A DNA stretch of 64,000 nt from Halichondria panicea (lineage: Eukaryota > Porifera > Demospongiae > Suberitida > Halichondriidae), in contig NC_087377.1 of the NCBI RefSeq assembly GCF_963675165.1, forward strand, positions 9,875,122 to 9,939,121. Reading direction: 5' to 3'. Below the pieces are notes generated by a model that was not told where the DNA came from, searched no databases, and saw only the letters and a list, made by a program, of their open reading frames with translations. Of the stretch, positions 33,112 to 44,204 are shown piece after piece (positions within the stretch are counted from its first letter, which is position 1; each line of letters starts with the position of its first letter). The translations under genes were made by a program, and so were the position numbers.

Positions 33112-33450
33112 CTGTTTCCCGTTTCTTGTACAGTTAATGTTTGTTACGCTGATGTTGATTGGCTGACTTAAGGTTAGGGTATTGTGATCACTCATGAATA
33201 TTCATGAGTTTAATTCTGTCAGCTTTTTCTCTTTTGCAGGTTCAAAGAAGTCTGCTGTACTCATATTGTATGATTATCAACTCTATTGCTATTGTTTTGT
33301 GTAAGAATGCCATAATTATGAAGATGCATGAATGAGAAAGTGGGCATCAAAACCGCAAATATATAGACTATTTTTTGCGTCAATTTATAAGAGCAGTAAG
33401 TACTTTCAGCAAGCTTTATTGGTATCTATATGTAGCTAAGTACCTTCCAG
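33112..33450. other. Non-coding between MITEs
   Basis: Nothing beyond AT-rich sequence and a TGACTCATGAATATTCATGAGT-like local palindrome near 33185-33210. Confidence 0.4.
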
Positions 33451-33608
33451 AGGGCCAGACAAAGAGATATTCGTTGTAAAACTTCATACAGGCGAGTAAA
33501 AGCTAAGAGTAGACGGTAATTATCTAAAAATACGCTTGATCTTCCGATAAACAGGAGGCTAGCTCCAACCAGATTGACTTTTTTCAAAATTTCTCTTTGT
33601 CTGGCCCT
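33451..33608. mobile_element. Short MITE, 17-bp TIRs
   Basis: AGGGCCAGACAAAGAGA at 33451-33467 and its exact reverse complement at 33592-33608 bound 158 bases. Confidence 0.65.
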
Positions 33609-33719
33609 GCCCCTACCTTTCTTTAATTGGATAGAGCCCTCAGTTGAAGATTCCCGGGTTTATCCATGCTAAAATTTGACGCAAGAAAACTCCAGTACAA
33701 CTTGTCTTATATATGCTTA

Positions 33720-34928
33720 GCCTCTTTGCAGCCTCTCCTTTTTCTGTTCTTTGTCACTGTAGTTCAATAAGATAAAATACGGGACGAATTGGAGGAACAA
33801 AGAAAAAAAGAAGGAAGAGACTAAGAAAAAGGAGAGCCTGCCTTGCTAAGTCGCGTGACGGTAGACGAGTGGTAGACGAGTGAAAATGAACGTGGGCAAT
33901 CACTAGCTGGGCGGAGCCTGACAGAGCAAAAAGCTACAGCATGCCTACGCATTGCAAACTCTAAATAAAAGCTGTTAGCATCGTAGATAGTAAGCCAGAA
34001 TCAAGCGTGGAGACATCGTAGACAAGGGCTTACCTAGTAAAGACTAAAGAGACTAAATATCTAAATTTAGCTCAGTTTTTTTTCCTGAGTTCAGAACAGA
34101 CCCACTTGATTAGTAGATATAATTATTACAGCAGTATATGTATACAGCAGCAGTCGGACGATATAAGAGAACTAGTATCTTTCACTTCATCCAAAACCAG
34201 GGCAGGCTGCTCAGGCCATTCCCTTCAAATTAAATTTGCTAGAAATAACTATTCAAGACACTTCTACTTCATTAGAATTGCAAAAGTATGGAATAAATTG
34301 CCGTCGAATTTAATAAATCTAGATTCATCTCTAGGAACAATCAAGAAAAAGACTTCGGACTTTTTAGTGTCAGATTTTCTAGAAAACTTTAACACAAATA
34401 ACTTATGTTCATTTCATATTGTTTGCCCATGCTCTAAATGTCATATATAGGATCCTCTGTTAACTATACTTATCACTCTATAGATTATATAATATACATC
34501 AGCTGCTCCAATATTGGAGTAAGTCTGTCAGCTATTTCCTCTCACCCAATAATTTTCACTTAATTTCTTTTGTGCATAGCTGTAAAGTTCACATAATAAT
34601 AATAATAATAATAGTCTACTCTACTCTAGTCTTTCATACTTCCTCTACTGACTAAAGGTCTCACGAAGGCTGACTCTACTGCACTGTACTGTACTGTTCA
34701 TAACAGATTATGTTCCTGGTAAATGCGCTCCAAGTACTGTGTGGGAGGACAGTTATTGAGGTTTTCTCTCGCCCACGCTCGTTAAAATTTGTCTACGTCA
34801 ATAGGGGATCACGCGACTTAGCAAGGCAGGCTCTCCTTTTTCTTAGTTGCTTCCTTCTTTCTTTCTTTGTTCCTCCAATTTTCTCTTCTGTGACAAAGAA
34901 CAGAAAAAGGAGAGGCTGCGAAGGAGGC
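33720..34928. mobile_element. Foldback element with ~175-bp TIRs carrying a LINE insertion
   Basis: The left arm from 33720 (GCCTCTTTGCAGCCTCTCC) and a long purine tract matches, in reverse, the right arm ending at 34928. Both sides have TA (33718-33719 and 34929-34930). Confidence 0.75.
34060..34614 (+). mobile_element. 5'-truncated LINE 3' end
   Basis: The frame ending at 34450 reads like the extreme C-terminus of CR1/L2-type reverse transcriptase proteins: RNNYSRHFYFIRIAKVWNKL, then SNLINLDSSL and a final CPCSKC. It is followed by a short 3' UTR and (TAA)n at about 34596-34612, a usual LINE tail. The catalytic part is absent, so it is dead on arrival. The 5' border is approximate. Confidence 0.7.
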
Positions 34929-34930
34929 TA

Positions 34931-35427
34931 TCTTATGCTTACACTAGAAACATAGCTATATAATGATATTCATACTCCATAAATATCGCGGGGGCGAAAC
35001 ACAATACCCTAACCTTCAGTAGAGTCACCAACTACCTAGCCTGGGGAGTTGGTAGGGTGAGGGGCTGAGCTGTTTATCGCAAGCCAAGCCCCGCAGCTAT
35101 GAATATCATTAGCGGTTATCACCCGGTTGGAGATGACGCATGAATCCCGGGCCGCGGGCCTGGGCGAGGGAGAATAAATAGGTGAGAAGCTTAGCTGCGA
35201 GCCCCCTCCAACAACGCTCCATCACGGTGTCATAGGAATGAATGACTCCCCTAAATACTAGTAGCAGTCCAAACATGTACGTACGTACACATAAAACAGT
35301 TACTAAAAAAGGTCAACCAAAACATTTGACCTTTGACCCTTGTTGCGTGGGATGCCAATAACATTTGACCTTTGACCTCATTTTCTGTCTGATCATTGAT
35401 ATGCGAGTGATTCAGCAGAAATTATTG
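34931..35427. other. Non-coding, with shared repeat
   Basis: The stretch 35264-35320 matches 2352-2405. A short repeat of TTTGACCTTTGACC follows. No gene is visible. Confidence 0.4.
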
Positions 35428-35553
35428 CTGATCTCAGGCCGAGTTTTTCGCTTTTATAACGGTTAGGCGAACAACTGGGCCTGGTACTAGCCTAGCCTCG
35501 ATCCCAGGCCGAGTTTTTGCTTTTATAACGGTTAGGCGAACAACTAGGCCTGG
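35428..35553. repeat. Repeated 'CAGGCCGAGTTTTT' units
   Basis: Two direct copies of a unit running from about TCCCAGGCCGAG to GCGAACAACT(A/G)GGCC; the reverse unit is at 40133-40190 and 41150-41210. Confidence 0.7.
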
Positions 35554-35555
35554 TA

Positions 35556-36788
35556 CAGGGATTTGAGGAGTTCTTGCAACTGTGATGTCGAGAGCGGAAG
35601 TACCTGTCACGTGAACCGTTAGATGACAGACACATGCACAAATCTCCCTATCTCATCCCTCCCCGCCCTTCTAGGTCGCCCTTCGATGCTATGGTCATGC
35701 TGTCAGCTGGATCGTTCTATGCATGGCCCCTCAAATTTCAGAATCAGGCTCCTAGTGGGCTGTGACGGGCTCGAGCTGGATGCGTCCAGGTTTAGATATC
35801 GCAACAGAGGAAATATCTCTCCCGGTGATGCATCGTGCAAACTATGCAACACTGAAGAAGAATCACCTTCACACTTTTTAGTAAGTTGCCCTGCTCTCTC
35901 AATGCGCAGACTTGCTCTCCTGCAGGATGCCCCATCCTGCATCAGTGTTCACCTCCCCCACGACCCAAGGGCACTACATGACACCCTCTACAATCTCCTG
36001 CAAGGCCTTGTCTGGCTGAAAGCTGCCCATGCGCAAGAGTGGCTCTTGCTCTTCATCAAAGATCTAAGGCAAACCCGCGCTGATCTCCTTCTCACAAGCA
36101 CATTGGTTTAAAGCTCCACCCTCTTACTGCGTGTTATAATAATACCCATTTTCAATATTCTTTTTCGTCTGCCCAATGGGCTACTCTTCATTATTTGGAG
36201 GCTACAAAGAAGAAGAAGAAGAACCGTTACGTAACAAGATTAAATTTTGGCTCATACAAATCCAATTTTTCTCCAATAGAGCCCATTTAATTTATTAAAC
36301 TGGGAAAACATCGTAAGCTTTGGCAAAGGCTTTGCACCACCACAGCATGCATGCATGCAGCTGAAGCTATCCTTGAGATTCTAATCGTTTTGTGAGCTAC
36401 TACTTGCCCCAGCCTGCCCGTAAGCTGTTGAAAAGTGTATCATTACTAGTGACTTTACTGAGACTAGTGGCACTAAGTCTCAGTAAAATCTCTCTTAGCA
36501 GCTGGATACACAGTTCTGTGACACAGGTTGTGTGACAGACTAATAGTAGTAGCTCACAAAACGATTGGAAATGCTCAAGGATAGCTTTAGCTAGCTAGCT
36601 AGCTGTGGTGCAAAGGCTTGCAGATGCAGAGCAAAGCCTGTATAGGTCGATTTTTTCCCAAAATAAATAAGGCCTAAATGCTTTATTGGAGAAAAATTGG
36701 TTTGGAATGACCCAGAATTACGTAACTGTTCACGTGACAGGTACTTCCGCTCTCGACATTACAGTTGCAAGAACTCCTCAAATCCCTG
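35556..36788. mobile_element. MITE family M, second copy, split by a LINE
   Basis: Ends CAGGGATTTGAGGAGTTCTT and its reverse complement; TA at 35554-35555 and 36789-36790. Without the LINE (35622-36220) it is about 620 bases, matching the copy at 32518-33109. Confidence 0.85.
35622..36220 (+). mobile_element. 5'-truncated LINE fragment with target duplication
   Basis: It is flanked by GAACCGTTA on both sides (35613-35621 and 36221-36229). The frame (to 36111) carries a zinc-knuckle-like CKLC...H...C motif (SCKLCNTEEESPSHFLVSCP) after NFRIRLLVGC, as at the C-terminus of some non-LTR reverse transcriptases. A (GAA)n tail ends it. It is too short to act. Confidence 0.75.
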
Positions 36789-36790
36789 TA

Positions 36791-36843
36791 CTGTTGTTTT
36801 TACTTCCCTTCGAATAATTATGCGTATGCGTATGCGTGTATGC
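36791..36843 (+). repeat. Left TIR and hexamer repeats of the transposon
   Basis: After the TIR there are at least six ATGCGT/TATGCG units (36819-36853 region). The right end has GCATACGCATA plus TACGCAT in mirrored order. Such subterminal arrays often serve as transposase sites. Confidence 0.6.
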
Positions 36844-36902
36844 GTATGCGTATGCCACGTGTGAAACCATTTTTTATTTTCGAGACAACTTATTAAACTA
36901 AG

Positions 36903-38020
36903 ATGGATCACTGGGACATCCATTGTCGAACAAATGGCCCCCAAGGCAGCATTGAAGTAGGCGCATTTCACATGCGTGAAGACTGTGAGTCTAGTACATC
37001 TGGTGTGGTACGTGCTAGTGGGACTGACATCACGGTGATAAGCCCTAGCTCAAGCCCAGAGATTGCACAAACTGTGAGTTCATACAAGTATACTTATTAC
37101 ACACCTACTGCTGCTATAGATTTACTACACATTCATACTAAAATACTGTCACACAGAATTAATTATGTGACACAAGGCATTAATAAATTTAGCAGCCCAG
37201 TGAGATGTTATGGTATTATTTATTACAGAGTGACCATGGAAGTGCACCGAAACAGTCCCCTCAAGTTCAAGTGGAGTATTCATTGAAGATCATTAACCGT
37301 CTTATTCCAGGTGGTGCCGTGGAACGGTTCTCAGCAAGTGTCTTTCATAGCAAACAAGAATTGGAGGAGAAAATTATGTGTACTTTGGTATCTGAGAAGC
37401 TCATTAAAAGTACTGATGGCGTACAGTTTGGCTACATAATGCCTGGTCATGGTTTCAAAGGAAAGCAGCAACTAGTTGATAGTGATGCTGATGTGGCAAC
37501 AATGTATGACTCTTACAAAAAGAAAACCCCTATAATCATTTGGGCAAAGATAAAAGCACATGCTCGAAAGCGCCTCTCTATTTCTGATGTCAATTCTGGT
37601 GCACCCCCGAAGAAGAAAAAGCCTGAAGAGGACAAAAACAAACCTGCCCGTCATTCAAGCTACCAAGGCCATTTGTCAAAAATGGCTGAAGTTGACTCTA
37701 TTGTTGATGAGCTAGAGGAAAAACACACTTCTGGAGAGTTTAGTCCTGAGCAACTTCGAGCCTGGGCTCATATGATTCAGCTAAACAAGCACGTATCATA
37801 TGACGAGCCTCCAGACAAGCCATTCTTTCGCCAATCAAAGTTGAAGAAACGATCTACATCCGAGCCTCAAGGAATATCACCTGCCAAACGAATCACACTG
37901 AGGTCTGAATGCATTGATCAGCTTGAGAAATGGCACAAGCTGATGGAGCTAGGTGCTATTACACAAGATCAATATGTAGAGCATAAGGATACAATCATGA
38001 GTGACATCAAGAAGTTTTGA
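36903..38020 (+). CDS. Accessory protein of the IS630-type transposon, unknown function
   Basis: Two exons, 36903-37073 and 37229-38020, with a GTGAGT donor, a TTACAG acceptor and a phase-0 junction, give 320 residues. The N-terminal 57 residues are acidic and Ser-rich. The middle has a compact folded-looking region (VEYSLKIINRLIPGG through HSKQELEEKIM). A probable nuclear signal PPKKKKPEE is followed by a C-terminal half with charged helices, including LRSECIDQLEKWHKLMELGA. I recognise no catalytic motif. It lies inside the TIRs, tail-to-tail with the transposase, so a role in transposition, DNA binding or regulation is likely but inferred. Confidence 0.7.
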
Positions 38021-38059
38021 GTGTAATATTAAAGCAAGAACATTGTAAAGTAATCATAC

Positions 38060-39043
38060 TTATGCATATCCACTATCACTTATCCAACCTATACATTGTT
38101 CTTTTGTGATGTTGTCAAAAGCTGATTGAATAATACTTTGAGGGTCATCTGTTGTCTGATATAGTTCATCATGATCTTTAATGAAGTACTTTACAGAACT
38201 AAAGGTTTCCTCTATTGGATTACGGTCCGGGCTGTATGGAGGCAGAAACATAACTAGTATTCCAGCATCCTCAAGTAGCTCGATGACTTCCGGCACATGG
38301 TGAATGGAACAATTGTCCAGGACTATCACTGACTTGCTGCTTGAACCATCAAATGGGTTCATGTTGGGTATCAGAGTTCCTCTAAGAAAATCGAAAAATT
38401 TGTCTCCATTAAAAGTTCCCGTAGTGAGTTCGACTCCAAGTAGCCCTTCAGAGCAAATAGCAGCAAGTGCAGAGATTCTAATTCCACGTACTAGGAAGCG
38501 ATGACATACTGGGGGTAAGCCTTTCAGTGAGTACCCAAATTTCCTTAATGATTGGCGCTTATCGCTTCCAGTTTCGTCAATCCATACAAATTGTTCTTTC
38601 CTAAAGAGCAATGCATGTGCTAAGAAGTCAGCTCTATACTGAACGCTTCTTTGCTTGGCAATATACTGAATTTTCTTTCTTGTGAATCCATTCCTCTTCA
38701 TAACACGGCACACTGTAGCTTCAGATACTATCACTCCAGTTGCCTCTTTAATTATGCTGCATATCTCTCTCAGATAAGTACAAGGATTTTCAGATATTAT
38801 GCCAATGATCAGTAGCTCATGATAATCATCTAAGTGCCTGGTTTGTCGCCGAAGAGGTTGATTTTTGGCAACCACGTCTCCTGACATTTTAAATCGAGAA
38901 AAAATTCTGTGAGCAGTACTTGAAGCAATTTGCAAGCAAGCTCCTATCTCTTTGTAAGAAAGATTCATTCCAATGTGCTGCCATACAACTCTCCAGTCAA
39001 TGTCAGCTGAGTATGCAGCTTTCCTCCCAGGTTCAGCAGACAT
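38060..39043 (-). CDS. DD34E transposase, IS630/Tc1-mariner superfamily
   Basis: 327 residues, intronless and intact. The N-terminus has a helix-turn-helix (SYKEIGACLQIASSTAHRIF, about 30-50) and a second HTH region (VSEATVCRVMKRNGFTRKKI, about 128-147). The catalytic triad is WIDETGSD (first Asp about 175), VIVLDNCSIHH (second Asp about 262) and PYSPDRNPIEE (Glu 35 after the second Asp, so DD34E). TFNGDKFFDFL and MNPFDG between them are typical of the IS630-like DDE_3 group found in protists, fungi and invertebrates. The enzyme cuts and pastes the element into TA sites, which agrees with the flanks. Confidence 0.9.
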   Translation of the reverse strand: MSAEPGRKAAYSADIDWRVVWQHIGMNLSYKEIGACLQIASSTAHRIFSRFKMSGDVVAKNQPLRRQTRHLDDYHELLIIGIISENPCTYLREICSIIKEATGVIVSEATVCRVMKRNGFTRKKIQYIAKQRSVQYRADFLAHALLFRKEQFVWIDETGSDKRQSLRKFGYSLKGLPPVCHRFLVRGIRISALAAICSEGLLGVELTTGTFNGDKFFDFLRGTLIPNMNPFDGSSSKSVIVLDNCSIHHVPEVIELLEDAGILVMFLPPYSPDRNPIEETFSSVKYFIKDHDELYQTTDDPQSIIQSAFDNITKEQCIGWISDSGYA

Positions 39044-39145
39044 CTTCGATTTTTAAAATTCCAGCGTATTTTAATCGGCCTGGTCTCGAGGCTAGGTACA
39101 ACGGATACGCATACGCATATTCGAAGGGAAGTGAAAACAACAGTA

Positions 39146-41211
39146 TACTAGTTGTCTGCGCATGCGTCAGTCGTTTGTCAGATTCTGACCAATGGATATT
39201 CTCGTTCACTTTTGTGACATTTATATTCTAGTACTATCGTGTACTAGAAGTCAGTTCCCGTTTTATCATTATTGGAATCAATTGGAATGGCTCTTAGCTG
39301 AAGCTTCTCTCTTCTCTGAAGCAACAAGGGAAGAGGTATAAAGCTTTGTCAAGCTTGTTAAGGTCAGATATTTTTGTGTGGGCCCTATGGCTATGCTATC
39401 AAGTCTTGTTCATGTTTGGCAAGATCTACCGGTAGGTAGACTATAGTTTCATCATTAATATGGTGGATCAAGTGAAGAGTGTGAGCTAGAGAACTTGGTG
39501 CTGCCATCATCAGCTCGTCGACAATGACACTATAACCTGTTTAATACGAGAAATTTAGTATGTATAGATCTACACGTATTTAGAATGTCTACTTCTCTGT
39601 ACAGGAGAAGTAATATCCAGCTATCCCAACAGTGCTCCTCTTGGCTATACTAACGGACGAGACTTGACAGTTTGAGGTAAGGGTTTAACCGTCTTTGGTT
39701 TCTTTTAATATTGTCCTATACTCACAGGACTGGAGTATGACCTGCTCATTCGAGCATTGCTGGGTAGCTCAGAGACATCAAGAGAATCTATGTTTTCTCA
39801 AGCAAAATTTAACTGAGTTACGAGTTGGGGCCTAGAATCAGAGAAGTCCAGCAGCCTGCTAAATCTTTTTGAAACGTAATTTGAACACATTCAATCATCC
39901 TGAAGTTTCCCTGGGTCACTGTAATTGTGCTGCAGCACAATTGGCAACTCCCCACGCCTTTGTGAAGCAGCTCCCTATGTGCATCTTTTGTGTACTCCCT
40001 ATATGCATCTTTTGTGTACTCACTCTGTGCATTTTCTGTGTACAAATTTCGATTATTGATATATTAAATATTTTTGCCGACCACAAATATACAATGAAAA
40101 TTTGACGCATGCGCACACAACTAGTACCAGGCCTAGTTGTTCGCCTAACCGTTATAAAAGCGAAAACTCGGCCTGGGATCGAGGCTAGGCCTGGTACTAG
40201 TTGTCTGTGCATGCGTCAACCAATTAGCCCATTTCTGGCTATTAGTGTATTCTCGTTCACTTTTGTGACATTTTTATATTTGTGTACTATCGTGTAAGAA
40301 GTCAGTTCCCGTTTTATCATTATTGGAATCGATTGGAATGGCTCTTAGCTGAAGCTTCTGTCTTCTCTGAAGCTTAGAAAACATTATTCTGAAGACTGAA
40401 CAACAAGGGAAGAGGTATAAAGCTTTGTCAAGCTTATTAAGGTCAGATATTTTTGTGTGCCCTATGCTATCAAGTCTTGTTCATGTTTGGCAAGATCTAG
40501 GTAGACTATATATAGTTTAATCATTAATATGGTGGATCAAGTGAAGAGTGTGAGCTAGAGAACTTGGTACTGCCATCATCAGCTTGTTGACAATGGCACT
40601 ATAACCTGTTTAATACGAGAAATTTAATATGTATATAGATCTACACGTATTTAGAATGTCAACTTCTCTGTACAGAAGCAATGGTTACTATCCAGCTATC
40701 CCAACAGTGCTCCTCTTGGCTATACTAACGGACGAGACTGGACAGTTTGAGGTAAGGGTTTAACTGTCTTTGGTTTATTTTAATATTGTCCTATACTCAC
40801 AGGACTGGAGTATGACCTGCTCGTTCGAGCGTTATACTGGGTATCTCAGAGGCATCAAGAGAATCTACGTTTTCTCAAGCAAAATTTAATTGAGTCACGA
40901 GTTGGCTAGAATCAGAGAAGTCCAGCAGCCTGCTAAATCTTTTTGAAACGTAATTTGAAGGCATTCAATCATTCTGAAGTTGCCCTGGGTCACTGTAATC
41001 GTGCTGAAGCACAACTGGCAACTGGCCTTTGTGAAGCAGCTCCCTATGTGCATCTTTTGTGTATATACTCACTCTGTGCATTTTCATTTCAAATATTTTT
41101 GCCGACCACAAATACGATGAAAGTTTGACGCATGCGCAGACAACTAGAACCAGGCCCAGTTGTTCGCCTAACCGTTATAAAAGCGAAAACTCGGCCTGGG
41201 ATCGAGGCTAC
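39146..41211 (+). repeat. Tandem duplication, two ~1.03-kb units
   Basis: Unit 1 (39146-40194) and unit 2 (40195-41211) both start TACTAGTTGTCTG(C/T)GCATGCGTCA and end CTCGGCCTGGGATCGAGGCTA, with the same order of blocks between. The junction GGCCTGGTACTAG at about 40186 shows the uninterrupted form of the site into which MITE M and the transposon went at 35554-39145. Confidence 0.8.
40656..40889 (+). CDS. Possible small secreted protein, two exons
   Basis: Exon 1 40656-40751 starts with ATG and codes 32 residues with a hydrophobic centre (YYPAIPTVLLLAILTD), ending at GAG followed by GTAAGG. Exon 2 40803-40889 begins after CTCACAG and ends TAA, adding 28 residues with one Cys. The phase-0 junction gives 60 residues. 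In unit 1 the same exon (from about 39585) is frameshifted. A weak model: a signal peptide exon whose real downstream exons are lost is equally possible. Confidence 0.3.
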
Positions 41212-41757
41212 ATGGACACAAGCGTTTTGCAACTCCAACTTTGGGGGTTTTATTGTTTAGCCGGTTATTGTCCTTACATAATTACTATGTGACTCTCAGC
41301 ATATCCCCCTACAGAATAAACGGTAGGATGTGTCTGATGATCGATTTTTTTTGTCTGTTCTTACCATTTATCAGACACTAGCACATTTTCAGCTCTTGAA
41401 GACTTAGTAGTTGATATTTATCAATTCTTTTTTGCATACATTCATAGTAACACATGCTTTATCAGATGGTGCAAAAGAAAATTTTTTATCACTGCTTGTT
41501 TCCTTAGAATGAGTGTCTGAACATGCATTGTGTCTGAATATAGATACCTTACTCTACATGGAGATCAGTCCTTGAGCACTGAAGTGCTAACCCTCAGCTG
41601 TTGACATGAATAATAGTCTAATAAAGAGGAGTATGGTGTTTAGTGTCAATTTTAATAGGGTGACTGTAAAACTTCAATGCTGCAGGGATAATAATTATCG
41701 GTAAAGATCATTAATGAAATTAATTAACACTGGGACTTCCACCGGAAATGAATAATT
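41212..41757. other. Non-coding upstream of R1
   Basis: No exon or repeat border recognised before the MITE at 41758. Confidence 0.4.
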
Positions 41758-42183
41758 AATTGTGACAGGCTCTGGGAAAACCAGACTATTGGAGCAGAAT
41801 TTAGTATTGAGCTACAGCTAAATTTATGCCTGCAGTATAAAATCTCAAATAAAATGTTATTGATGTATAAGTATCTACAGTCCTTCTACTACCTCTCTGT
41901 AAAATCTGATGCTCTAAATCCAACTCTTTCCATCGAAACGCTTCGTCCAAAGTTTCGCTATTACCTTATTTTTCCTAATTAAGCAATCTTTGAGAGTCGT
42001 TTTTCTCGATACTACATTTTACGGCTTCGAGTTTCCAACGCGCATGACTCGGGTATGAAACTAGGTATGTGAACACTAAGCATATCATTGTGTAGGCAAT
42101 GCTCTGCTCTATTATTTGGTACATTAATCACACATATTTTAGTCTGCTCCAATAGTCTGGTTTTCCCAGAGCCTGTCACAATT
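41758..42183. mobile_element. MITE, 41-bp TIRs, in the R1 promoter region
   Basis: AATTGTGACAGGCTCTGGGA and on (41758-41798) is matched exactly in reverse by 42143-42183. It ends about 50 bases before the R1 start codon, and the related R2 promoter lacks it. Confidence 0.8.
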
Positions 42184-42196
42184 TATACACAAGCAA

Positions 42197-42203
42197 TATA
42201 AAG
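42197..42203 (+). promoter_or_regulatory. Possible TATA box of R1
   Basis: TATAAAG 29 bases before the ATG at 42232, immediately outside the MITE. That would leave almost no 5' UTR, so the true promoter may be elsewhere. Confidence 0.2.
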
Positions 42204-42433
42204 TGGATAGTTGCACTTCAGTGAACTGACTATGGAGTTTGGATATTGTAAGGCAGCAGTCAGCAAGACTCTAACCATGATTGCTCTACACGTGGTTCTC
42301 CTTTGTGTCTTTGCTGCTGCAGAAGATGAAGGTAACAAAACACAGCTAAATCCACTGAGGGTTAACCCCACTGCACTGAGCAATAAGCTCTGAATGCAAG
42401 ATAATGCCTGTCTGTTCATTATCTTGCATGCAG

Positions 42434-42769
42434 CAAACGTGATCAGTTTTCAAGCAGAAAGAGAACTAATACCTGTTGGTCAACCAATGAGCTATACCTG
42501 CAAAGTGAAGGGTTGTGCAGTGTGGGAGTTTGGTACTTATTACTTCAACACAGCCTCCAGCGACTTTGCGGGAAATAGAAGCAATGTAATTGATGGAGTG
42601 AACATAACTGACTCTACTGACGCCAGTGGCAACGGCAATCATCTCTCCAAATTATTTCTTTCCTCGTCCATTGTCCAAAGTCTGAATGATACAGACATGG
42701 CCTGTGGTGCAACAACAAGTCTAACCATAAGACCAATTGGATACGAGCAGTTTAAAGTTAAAGTTTTTA
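42434..42769 (+). pseudogene. R1 exon 2, Ig-like domain
   Basis: 336 bases, phase 1-1. YTCKVKG and DMACGA supply the Cys pair, WEFGTYYF the core. Very close to the R2 exon at 58457-58786. Confidence 0.75.
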
Positions 42770-42823
42770 GTAAGTTCTCAGATTTATTGCACATCAGAAA
42801 CTAATTCATACCCCCCCCCCCAG

Positions 42824-42961
42824 GTTCTCCCACTTCCCCTGGCAATGTGAGAGTGGTGTCAGAGAGGCAGAAAGAGGTCACTCTGGCGTGGGAACCTTAG
42901 TTCCTGCCGTTCAACATCTCGCAGTATCACCTCGGAGCACATTGAAGTGGTTTTACCTGCA
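42824..42961 (+). pseudogene. R1 exon 3, FN3 domain with stop and deletion
   Basis: It keeps the start (SPTSPGNVRVVSERQKEV) and the last 30 bases of the R2 exon. The Ser codon after WEP is now TAG, and about 128 bases in the middle are missing, shifting frame. Confidence 0.85.
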
Positions 42962-42964
42962 TGT

Positions 42965-43007
<43 letters not shown>
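42962..43007. repeat. (GT)n microsatellite
   Basis: About 20 GT units directly after the R1 exon 3 donor. Confidence 0.9.
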
Positions 43008-43008
<1 letters not shown>

Positions 43009-44204
43009 AACATGTACATGTATATAGATGCTTGTTCAGTGCATGATACGATTACTCCAAGCCATATATTCATTCTGGTCATAGCATGCAGTCAGTCAAG
43101 TTATTAAGACTTCAAGACCGTGCACAAGTACAATTAAAATGAATATTCTTGCTGCACATAGTTTTGCAAGCATCATGTATTATGACGTAATAACACACGT
43201 CACTGAATAATACTGGCTGATCATAGATACTATAAATTACTGTAATTTATAGTATCTATGGCTGATACAGCTCAGTCACAATAATAAGGAATAATTTAAA
43301 TAAAACAGGAGAAACATATGGCTTGAGCTGCCTTACAGGTTGGCTTACAATAATTATAGACACAAAAAAATAGATGCTATTTTTATCACTTCTAAATGTG
43401 TAGTTATAATTATAGCACCTACGATATATACACTGTGACAGTAATTGCTGATGTGTGATGTGTGAAATTATGTGATCTACAGTTACTAAAAAAAACTAGT
43501 GACCGCCGTGTGAGCTTGCCCAAGACTTACAAATGAAACATTCGTCTCATTTCACTTGCACTGTACTTTACTTGTCCCTTTTATGATAGTGTTTATAAAT
43601 AATCTCTGAATGGCGTTTTTTCAATAATGCAATTTCATAGCAACCAACTTCACGATCATAACTTAGTCATAGAATGAGGTACATGTATGTGCATGCAGAC
43701 TAAGCATAGCATTGCATAGGCATTTCTCTGCTCTATTACTATATGTATAGAGATCTCAACTTTTTTAGATCAAGCCAAGTAGTCCCTTTTCTCAGATTGC
43801 ATGATCACAGATCGATAATCCTCTCCGTGTGATACCTTCACTCCTCTATATATTCACAGTTCCTAAGGTGGATGCACTGAGTGACAGCATCTCTACCGAT
43901 ATTACAAAGAGTGGTGCTCAAGTTCAAGTCACAGTTTCTTTTGACGTGAGTTTGACATAATTTTACCAGTAACTCCATACTATGCATGTATGAGTGACAT
44001 GTTTTCCTATAATTATGTATACTGTAATGATCGACCGGTAACTCCCATCTTCATTAGTTTGAGCTATGTGGTACCGGGTGTTGTTGAACTTGACTATAGT
44101 TGTTGACACTGAGCTAGTATACAAATGAAGTTTTCACGCGCATAAAAAGGTGAATTCATAGTGTGTTATGTTGTGTTAAACTGCATGCATGCTGTTTTAG
44201 TTCT

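Larger units (their letters stand above)
36791..39143. mobile_element. Complete IS630/Tc1-mariner-type transposon with two convergent genes
   Basis: The terminal inverted repeats are about 24 bases before diverging (CTGTTGTTTT(T/C)ACTTCCCTTC...). They are followed inside by TGCGTA hexamer runs at both ends. TA lies at 36789-36790 and 39144-39145. Inside are a spliced plus-strand gene (36903-38020) and an intact minus-strand DD34E transposase (38060-39043), whose stop codons lie 39 bases apart. Nothing is visibly broken, so it may be recently active. Confidence 0.85.
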
